From Alnus glutinosa (Eukaryota > Streptophyta > Magnoliopsida > Fagales > Betulaceae), in contig NC_084899.1 in NCBI RefSeq assembly GCF_958979055.1, positions 818,501-882,500 of the forward strand: a stretch of 64,000 nt of DNA, given 5' to 3'. The notes beneath the pieces were generated by a model. The model was not told the DNA's origin and made no database searches. It worked only from the letters and a program-made list of their open reading frames with translations. The translations under genes were made by a program, and so were the position numbers. This document shows positions 57,276 to 64,000 of this stretch, one piece after another (within the stretch, counting starts at the first letter, position 1; each line of letters begins with the position of its first letter).

Positions 57276-58210
57276 CATGCTCTTTTTTCTATACACACTC
57301 TTACAGACCAGTTCAATGTTTATCATCAAGATTTTTATCAATATCCTTAACACAAATTGGAGTTTATAAAACTACTATGTGTCTCTTTGAGCATTTGATA
57401 TAAACAAATGTTTTTTTTAATAATATTAAAAGAGTTGTTAATTGGATAAAATTCTATTAAAAAAATATGCACTTTTCGCATTCTACTCTAATAATTAAAA
57501 GGGCATCTGCCCATTAGAGTCAGATTTGGTGGCCATATATGTCGATGCAATAGTCATGCCTATGACTGAATTTTGCTGCTCATAGTCTCGTTTCATGGCT
57601 GAGCAGGTGGCCAAAAATGTCATAAATCAAGTGACATTGGATCTATATCTACTCGTGCAGTAATGATATTTGTCACTGTTTAACGTGAGCATGATGAAAC
57701 AAAAGTTCTGATTCTACATGGAAGGTGGAAGGGAAATGCTCTTGGCAGTTGGCCCACTTGACCTGTCAAGAACTCAATTTGGAAAAATTCAAAGTACCTG
57801 TTATACGTTAAGGTTATCATGTAAAGGAAGACAAAGCTGATTCGGTTTGGATAAAAATGGGTTTGGGAATTTTCATAGAGATATGATTGGTGGAGAAATA
57901 ATAATAAAATATTTAAAATAGAATAATAAAAGTGAATGACTAAAATGCTGAGACAAAAGACATATCATGCATGCATTTATTCATCTGCCTTTAATTATCA
58001 AAGGCATATCCCTTTATTCATCAAAAAAAAAAAAAAAAACAAAAAAAAACAAAAAAAAGAGGCACAGAAATACAGAATTGTTGCTTTAAAAGTTAGAAGG
58101 CACTCAGAATTAAATTAACATAGAATTCGTCAAATTAAACTTCTAAAAGCAATAAAAAGAGCAGTAATTAATAAGATCGAATTGGTAGATCTCCAAAGAC
58201 CTTATAATAA

Positions 58211-58855
58211 TTAATCAGTGCCACCAAGAAAGGCCTTAAGCTTCTTAATCTGAGGAACGTCAAGGAGAGATGTTGCTGCCACAATTTCAGTGGGCAAATC
58301 GTTTCCAAACAAAGCCAAGTTCAGAAGCTGGACACCTGGGTTTGCACTACCGAAGCTAACAAATGCTTGGACTGGAAATCGCCCGGCATTCACTTGGAAG
58401 TGCAATAATCCTTGTGGAATAACCATGACGTCACCCTTCTTAAGAGTTTTAAGGTAAACTTTATTAGCGTTACTGGAAACAAACCCAGCGGTGATTCTCC
58501 CTTTCACAACATATACGGCTTCTGAACCTCCAGGATGTGAGTGGATCGGCGTAGCTCCACCAGGCGCCATGTCCAGACGAGCGAAAGAAAGTCCAAGCCC
58601 GTTCACACCAGGAAACTGCGCCACAAATGCCGGGATGACTCCAGCTTTATTAAAATTTGAGGTGTTAGCGGCAACGCCTAGGCCGGAGAAAACAAAATCA
58701 GCCACCGTGACATTTTCAGGCTTCTTGCAAGCGTAGCCTGCGGGGCTTTCAGGAGCTGTGAGGTCAGCGACACAGAAGTCCTGCACAGCAGCATGGCCAG
58801 AGGAAAGCAGGAGAGAAAAGATGAAGATAATGGGAGATATCATCCTCACGTACAA
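58211..58855 (-). CDS. germin-like protein, ABP19/ABP20 type, copy 1
   Basis: An intronless 214-residue frame. Residues 1-23 are a signal peptide (MISPIIFIFSLLLSSGHA); Met 5 is an equally good start. Mature features are the conserved Cys pair (C28, C43), cupin box 1 with HSHPGGSEAVYVVKG (H105, H107, E112) and cupin box 2 GDVMVIPQGLLHFQVN (H152). All four manganese ligands are therefore present. A possible N-glycosylation site is NVT at 48-50 (also NTS at 64-66). Germin-like proteins are secreted, hexameric cell-wall proteins; some have superoxide dismutase activity, and the ABP19/20 branch was isolated by auxin binding. A TATA run at about 58905-58922 lies about 50-70 bases upstream. It heads a three-copy minus-strand cluster. 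Confidence 0.93.
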   Translation of the reverse strand: MYVRMISPIIFIFSLLLSSGHAAVQDFCVADLTAPESPAGYACKKPENVTVADFVFSGLGVAANTSNFNKAGVIPAFVAQFPGVNGLGLSFARLDMAPGGATPIHSHPGGSEAVYVVKGRITAGFVSSNANKVYLKTLKKGDVMVIPQGLLHFQVNAGRFPVQAFVSFGSANPGVQLLNLALFGNDLPTEIVAATSLLDVPQIKKLKAFLGGTD

Positions 58856-59605
58856 GTATTTTAGCTTTTAGGGTACGGTGTGCTTGAATATGGTGGTCTG
58901 ATGCCACTTATATATATATATAACTTGGATAATATTGTACATGGAAGTTTTGGCTGTCGCCTGTCGGCCTGTGGCAATTGGTCGCTTTGGATTTCTCCCT
59001 TGCAAGAAGAAATTAACGATGGATATTTGAGCTGTAATCGTGTCGATCGGATGCATGTAATCTTTCTTTTTCGCTTGAAAACGATTTTGTTACTTGTCGA
59101 GGAGTAGTTTGAATCAGTCCCGTTTGTTTCCGCTTAAAGCAAGCGCAAGACATTGACACCTGATTTGTATTTGCGCCTTTGAGTGAGAAGATAACATGCG
59201 CGCGTTCGAATTAGGCAAGCCATACTTTTCGAGACGTACGTTGAAAGCCCAACCACCTGAGTTAATTAAGATTGCTTCATAAAGAGAGGAAATTAACGTA
59301 TTGAGGATAACTTGATCCTGTTGATTCTATAAAGGAAAGAGAGAAAATTTAATAAGTTTTTATTATTTCAGTGCGAACAGTATTAATTATTGTTTGTGAG
59401 TACTATTCACTAATCTTTTTCCTTTTTTTAAATCAAATTAAATTGGTGAGCATGTTGAAAATTCATTTTGAATCATTTCAACGAGTTAAAGCCAAAAAGT
59501 TATTTTAATTTGAAGAGTCTAACAAGAATGCTCTTAGTAGTAAATGAGAGGCAATTCTACCTTGATATTTAGTGGTACTCGTAATACTATATATGTATTC
59601 CATAA

Positions 59606-59785
59606 GAGAAATGATCCATACACTCATTTCTCACAACAGCTCCACAACAAGCTGACGTGGCTGGTAATATTTTATTTTTTTTACAAAAAGAAAAGAAAAG
59701 AAAACAAAAAAAATAATAAAATATTACCAGCCGCGTCAGCTTGTTGTGGGGCTGTTGTGAAAAATGAGTGTAGGGATCATTTCTC
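59606..59785. mobile_element. foldback MITE with 9-base target duplication (Mutator-like size)
   Basis: Arms of about 80 bases are nearly perfect inverses. Left: GAGAAATGATCCATACACTC; right reversed: GAGAAATGATCCCTACACTC. The match continues through CACAACAGC(T/C)CCACAACAAG and CTGACG(T/C)GGCTGG. Direct flanks ATTCCATAA occur on both sides. The AAAAG/AAATAA loop is short. The low arm divergence suggests a fairly young insertion. Confidence 0.8.
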
Positions 59786-59975
59786 ATTCCATAATATTCA
59801 ATGAGTTTTGAGAAAAAAAGAAAAAAAGGAAACCAAGAATATATATATATATCTTTTGAAGGAAAAAAAATAAATAAATAAAAAAGGAGGCTAATGTGCC
59901 CATATCTACACCCTTTATTGGCCCAATTATTTTGGTCATTATTGGCCCAATTGTTGACCCAGACCTTTTTTTATT

Positions 59976-60210
59976 CGGCTTTTGTAGTATTATTTAAAGA
60001 CTCAAGCCTAGCATTTGTGGTATTGTTTGAAACTCACACGCATTTCAGTTCATTGTTGGCTTTCATTTAAGCCCATAGTTGGCTCTTATTTTGGTTTATA
60101 ATTGACACATTTTTTTTTTTTTTTGTTTGCATTCGTGGTATTGTTTAAAATCCATGCCCATTAATTTTAGCCCATAATTGACTTTGATTTTCAACCATTA
60201 TTGCCTACCA
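59976..60210. repeat. degenerate tandem repeat, unit about 116 bases
   Basis: GCATTTGTGGTATTGTTTGA near 60013 recurs as GCATTCGTGGTATTGTTTAA near 60129, with a weaker related start near 59979. GCCCATA(A/G)TTG(A/G)CT words recur between them. Confidence 0.55.
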
Positions 60211-60260
60211 CGCCCAGTCATCAATGTCGACCGCGGTTGATCGTTGTCATCTAGCTCCAA

Positions 60261-60261
<1 letters not shown>

Positions 60262-60295
<34 letters not shown>
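60262..60295. repeat. poly-A tract
   Basis: About 34 consecutive A, possibly a retroposon tail following the degenerate repeat at 59976-60210. Confidence 0.9.
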
Positions 60296-60297
<2 letters not shown>

Positions 60298-60499
60298 TTA
60301 TTTGAAACTTAAGCTTCTTGATTTTTTTTCGCATTGCGTTCGAGGAGAAAGTTAATTTATTATTTACTTACGCTTATAATTCTCATACGTAACTATAGAA
60401 CTCTCATAATTCTCCTACTTTACATCTTACAATTCTCATACAAAGACCTCGCACAAGACTCCTGATTTATAAGAATTGGTAGATCTCCAAAGATCGACC

Positions 60500-61141
60500 T
60501 TAACCAGTGCCATGAAAAGTGCTCTTAAGCTTCTTAATCTGAGTAATGTCAAGGAAAGATGTTGCTGCCACCAATTCAGTGGGTAAATTGTTTCCAAACA
60601 AAGCCAAGTCCAGAGTCTGGATACCTGGGCTTGCACTACTCATGCTAAAATATGCTTCGGCTGGAATTCCTCCGGTATTCACTACGAAGTGTAGTAATCC
60701 TTGAGGTAAAACCATGATGTCACCCTCCTTAAGAGTTTTAGAGTAAACTTTATTAGCGGAGGAAATAAACCCAGCGGTGATGGTCCCTCGCACAACATGT
60801 ACGAGTTCTGTAACTCCAGGATGTGAGTGTAATGGTGCAACTCCACCAGGTGCAAAGTCCGCACGACCCAAAGAAATTCCAAGCCCGTTCACACCAGGAA
60901 ACTGCTCGGTAAATGCCACGGTAAATGCAGCTTTAATAATACTCTTTGAGGTGTTTCCGGCAACGCCTAGACCGGAGAAAACAAAATCAGCCACCGTGAG
61001 CTCTTCAGGCTTCTTGCAAGCGTAGCCTGTGGGGCTTTGATCAGGAGCTGTGAGGTCAGCGACACAGAAGTCCTGCACAGCAGCATGGCTGGAGGAAAGC
61101 AGGAGAGAAAAGATGAAGATAATGGGAGATATCATCCTCAT
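60500..61141 (-). CDS. germin-like protein, ABP19/ABP20 type, copy 2
   Basis: An intronless 213-residue frame, a tandem relative of copy 1. It has a signal peptide at 1-21, a Cys pair at C26 and C42, box 1 HSHPGVTELVHVVRG (H105, H107, E112) and box 2 GDIMVLPQGLLHFVVN (H151). The metal site is complete, so it should fold and bind manganese. It differs from copy 1 mainly at 64-82 and 152-175 (for example AEAYFSMSSASPG against VQAFVSFGSANPG). It has an NTS glycosylation site at 63-65. The promoter has a longer TA run (about 61216-61245) and a MITE about 235-410 bases upstream of the start. A different expression pattern from copy 1 is plausible but not shown. Confidence 0.93.
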   Translation of the reverse strand: MRMISPIIFIFSLLLSSSHAAVQDFCVADLTAPDQSPTGYACKKPEELTVADFVFSGLGVAGNTSKSIIKAAFTVAFTEQFPGVNGLGISLGRADFAPGGVAPLHSHPGVTELVHVVRGTITAGFISSANKVYSKTLKEGDIMVLPQGLLHFVVNTGGIPAEAYFSMSSASPGIQTLDLALFGNNLPTELVAATSFLDITQIKKLKSTFHGTG

Positions 61142-61213
61142 GACGTATAAGTTTTTTTTTTTTAAAAGCTTTTAGGGTGTGCTTGAATATGGTGGCCGAT
61201 CGATCTGATGCCA

Positions 61214-61248
<35 letters not shown>

Positions 61249-61552
61249 CTTAATTGGATAATATTGTGGAAGTTTTGGCTGTGGCAATTGGTCGCTTTGG
61301 ATGCGGCCATGCAGGATTTCACGGGCAACCGCAAGAAGAAACCATAGTCCATAGACATATATATATATATAGAAATGATTCTTTACCACTTAAATATACA
61401 ACTTTTCACCACCTTGTCTATGTGGCAAGGTGGTCCCCCACTTTATTTTATTTTTTAAAAATAAAAAAACTCTAAAGTTAGTAGAGGACCACCTTGCCAC
61501 ATAGACAAGGTAGTGAAAAATTGTATATTTAGATGATAGTGAATCATTACTT

Positions 61553-61594
<42 letters not shown>

Positions 61595-61843
61595 CTGCAA
61601 TGATGTCGGATGTGATCTCTTTTTCGGATAACGTACGACAAGATCGAAGTTTCTTTTTGTTTGGAATGTGGAAGAGAGAGAAATATTTATTGGTCTGCAT
61701 GCCTTTGTAAACGAATTCGTTGCTTGTCGAGGACTTTGAATTAGTCCAGTTTGTTTTCGCTTTATTTATTTATTTTTTATTTTTAGAAAAAGTTTTAATT
61801 TTTTGTCTTTTTAAGGATTTGGCACGACATAAAATATTTATTA
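61142..61843. promoter_or_regulatory. promoter of germin-like copy 2, interrupted by a MITE
   Basis: The proximal part (61165-61300) matches the copy 1 promoter, with TGTGCTTGAATATGGTGG, TGATGCCACTTATATATA and GTGGCAATTGGTCGCTTTGG shared. The distal part (about 61715-61765, CTTGTCGAGGA...TTTG and CCAGTTTGTTTTCGCTT) matches 59095-59135 of copy 1. Between them lies a foldback element and TA runs. Confidence 0.65.
61374..61551. mobile_element. foldback MITE in the germin-like copy 2 promoter
   Basis: The left arm contains TAAATATACAACTTTTCACC and CTTGTCTATGTGGCAAGGTG. The right arm reversed contains TAAATATACAATTTTTCACT and CTTGTCTATGTGGCAAGGTG. The ends read GAAATGATTC and, reversed, GTAATGATTC. 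The loop is a short A/T-rich stretch. TA runs on both sides suggest insertion into a TA microsatellite. Confidence 0.75.
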
Positions 61844-62122
61844 CTACTGAAGATAGCAAATGCTTCGGCTGGAAATCGCCCGGCATTCACTTGGAAGTGT
61901 TGTAATTCTTGTGGGAAAACCATGATCGATGTCACCCTTCCTAAGAGTTTTAAGGTAAACTTTATTAGCGGAGGAAACAAACCCAGCGGTGATTCTCCCT
62001 TTCACAACATTTACGGCTTCTGAACCTCCACCAGGATGTGTGTGAATTGGCACCACTCCACCAGGCGCCATGTTCAGATTGGCCAAGCCCGTTCGCACAA
62101 GTCAGCTTTATTAAAACTAGCA
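61844..62122 (-). pseudogene. germin-like pseudogene, third tandem copy
   Basis: It matches germin-like copies 1 and 2 from about residue 68 to 168. Residues equivalent to 71-88 are missing and both ends of the gene are gone. The box 1 region ([25 protein letters not shown]) has an extra residue before the Glu. An extra four bases near 61923-61930, just after KGDI, shift the frame so that box 2 ([13 protein letters not shown]) is in another frame. No signal peptide, no C-terminus. Confidence 0.82.
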
Positions 62123-64000
62123 TAGAACCAGCGTCATGTGTGAGTTTTTACGAATTAAAACTGCATAATGTGCTTAGGTTTAAAAAGTAATAAACATAAA
62201 GTAGTAGATAATGCACTAAGTAGTTTAATAAAAAGTTTTAAGTTATTCTATTAGAATGCTGCATTTAATTTAAGAAACAAAATAAAAATTTAAGAATAAG
62301 AATGAAAATACGTAAACGTATATTATAAATTATCTCATGTAACGCCCCCAAACCGCTAGGGTTAGGTTCGTCCATTTTCTTACACAAAACCACAAAGATT
62401 CATAAAGTCTGCCAAATAACCTAGCTAATATGTTGAATTAAATAAATTACTAGAAATATAATTTTAAACTCATATCTTCAATAAATGTATAAACGAGTAT
62501 TTTGAAAAGAGTAATTATGTTCGACACAATAAATGAAAATCCAAAGTAAAGCTAAATTTATCGTGCTGGTGCACTTATTAAGGTAAATGAAATGCAATGT
62601 CCTAATGCTAGCCTAGATCTCATTCCAGCCGCCTAGGTCTCTCTGCTCATAACCTGAAAACAAAAATAAAATAAGGGTGAGCGAGAAATGCTCAGTAAGG
62701 TAACCATCAACCATAAAACGGTTGAGTTAAATTCATTTTCTTCAAAACGATTATTAAAGTACTTGAAATCTAAATTTTCAGGATACAAAATATAAGTTCG
62801 GCATTTTGCTTAAAGCATAAAATTACTGGTTAATAAATAAAATTTCTCATATTTGGGGCCCATGTACACTATTACGCCCTGTGTACTGGGGTTGCATGGT
62901 CAATGCGGCCCAGACAGGTAAACTGTGGCCACATGCCTACCTCGTCAGCTAATTAATCAAAGTGTACTTTAGCATGACCTAGGGATGAATTACCGCCTTC
63001 TCAAAGTCCTTCAGCGGTTGCGCTTCCATCCAAGCAACGGTATCGAGCTTAAGCTTCAGTGAATCTCTGTGAATATCTCTGGGGCCAAAATAATAATCTT
63101 CTCCACACACGTTCCTCATTTATAAAAAATCTTTCTCATTTTCATAACTATTCTTACTATTTTCTCTATGCTTGGTAACTCTTGAGACAATGTGTGGGAG
63201 GGTTTTTACACTTCTCTTTTGATTATTATCATAAAGTAGTGACTTCTCATCTCGGAAATAATATAAGTAATTTTCTATAATTGAAAAGTTGTTTAGAACT
63301 AAGGGTTTTCTCAAAATCGCTGATTTCAAGAATATCATTTCCACCAATAATTTTCACATCAACACTATTTTAAAATAATCTTTTATGCAATAACATAATT
63401 TTAAATACCTGACGAGAATAATTATTCACAAATACGCTAGAATAAATGGATAAAATAATAATACATAAAAACATTTTTAGAAGGGGTAAATGATCCCTTA
63501 CATCTCTGGACGCAGTACGTTGTTGAAATATTTCAACAGCTAGCTAATCACTTGGGTACATGTTTAAATAAATTAGTACAATATACTAGTCACTAGACGA
63601 CCCTCTGACCTCACTATGGTTCGTCTTGCTAGCCTAGTGAGAATGGACTTACTCGGTATATTTACATAAATCCTTTTACAATTGTATACATGTGTTAAAA
63701 TATATTACAGGAAGGTATTAATATGTGTTATCCAATAAAACTGTGAAACTTAGTTATTTCAAACTTTTTGAAGAAATCATGAAACCACATATTAAAATCA
63801 TTGAGGTGGTGCATGGCGTGTAGAAAATAGTTTCAAACTCCGTGTGTGTATATGTATATATATATAAAGTATGGAAATTCTAGGGAACAAATTTAGTCCC
63901 TATAGTAACATCTTGCTTGTGAAAATAATAAATGGTTTCATAAAAAAAATTTACGTGACTACACGAGCTAGTGATATGACCACGTACAGTTTGCAATATA
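62123..64000. other. right-edge region without genes, with an LTR-like segment
   Basis: From 62338 the sequence TGTAACGCCCCCAAACCGCT, then later GAGCGAGAAATGCTCAGTAAG near 62682, is of a style common in plant LTR retrotransposon termini. The right border is not found, so an old LTR or part of one up to roughly 63600 is only suggested. The rest is AT-rich, and short open frames carry no recognisable motif. Confidence 0.35.

Larger units (their letters stand above)
53877..58210. other. spacer between MOB1 and the germin-like cluster
   Basis: It begins with the MOB1 promoter and leader, including inverted GA and CT runs (54014-54104). It continues as AT-rich DNA with T-runs near 55733-55760, a TA run near 56192, and a GC-rich-ended element at 56339-57275. 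Poly-A runs lie at 58022-58058. No gene was recognised. Confidence 0.5.
58856..60499. other. spacer between germin-like copies 1 and 2
   Basis: The copy 1 promoter (58856-59140) shares long stretches with that of copy 2. It is followed by a MITE at 59606-59785, a degenerate repeat at 59976-60210 and a run of about 34 A at 60262-60295, then the 3' region of copy 2. No other gene is seen. Confidence 0.55.

Noticed and set aside
1-64000. search for CRISPR arrays, rRNA, tRNA, organellar or bacterial insertions
   Set aside because: Nothing beyond plant nuclear genes and transposons was recognised by eye; a tRNA scan was not possible here.

Overview
This window is nuclear DNA of a flowering plant, most likely a woody rosid. 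Its genes are split by many short AT-rich GT-AG introns, the products are plant families (OXS3-like, PLS-type PPR, plastid GNAT, plant O-fucosyltransferase, germin-like proteins), and the spacers carry plant MITEs, TRIMs, LINE and hAT pieces. The GC-rich GGTGGCCGACCACC-type repeat recalls Fagales genomes, but that placement is only a guess.

Layout. 0.8-2.4 kb, minus strand: the first four exons of a TTLL12-type tubulin-tyrosine-ligase-like gene, whose remainder lies off the left edge. 5.3-7.1 kb, plus: a two-exon OXS3-like stress/chromatin gene. 9.5-10.4 kb, plus: an intronless RRM-like protein. 11.9-14.3 kb, plus: a four-exon 188-residue protein resembling the plastid outer-envelope channel OEP23. 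15.6-16.3 kb, plus: a four-helix membrane protein. 18.6-20.9 kb, plus: a nine-exon plastid GNAT acetyltransferase. 21.8-23.6 kb, minus: an intronless PPR protein. 25.1-35.9 kb, minus: two tandem Rad7/RHP7-like leucine-rich-repeat genes with the same intron plan. 42.2-46.5 kb, plus: a nine-exon O-fucosyltransferase-family gene with one GC-AG intron. 48.9-53.9 kb, minus: a seven-exon MOB1 gene. 58.2-62.1 kb, minus: two germin-like (ABP19/20-type) genes and a broken third copy.

Spacers and introns hold transposon debris. This includes a 1 kb LINE derivative with a 19-base target duplication, a Harbinger-type MITE with a GC-rich palindromic insert, several foldback MITEs, a hAT element with a solo LTR nested inside it in MOB1 intron 1, and copies of one TRIM family in introns of both MOB1 and the OXS3-like gene. 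No rRNA, tRNA or CRISPR array was recognised.

The genes look like ordinary single-copy nuclear genes with no shared pathway. The two local gene families (Rad7-like and germin-like) come from tandem duplication. I found no clear novel multi-gene system. The most useful leads are the diverged Rad7-like pair, the GC-AG intron placed within a conserved fucosyltransferase motif, the germin promoter divergence, the ACGT-core cluster between TTLL12 and the OXS3-like gene, and the nested intronic elements. Exon borders were read by eye from splice signals and reading frame, and protein families were recognised from memory without searches.
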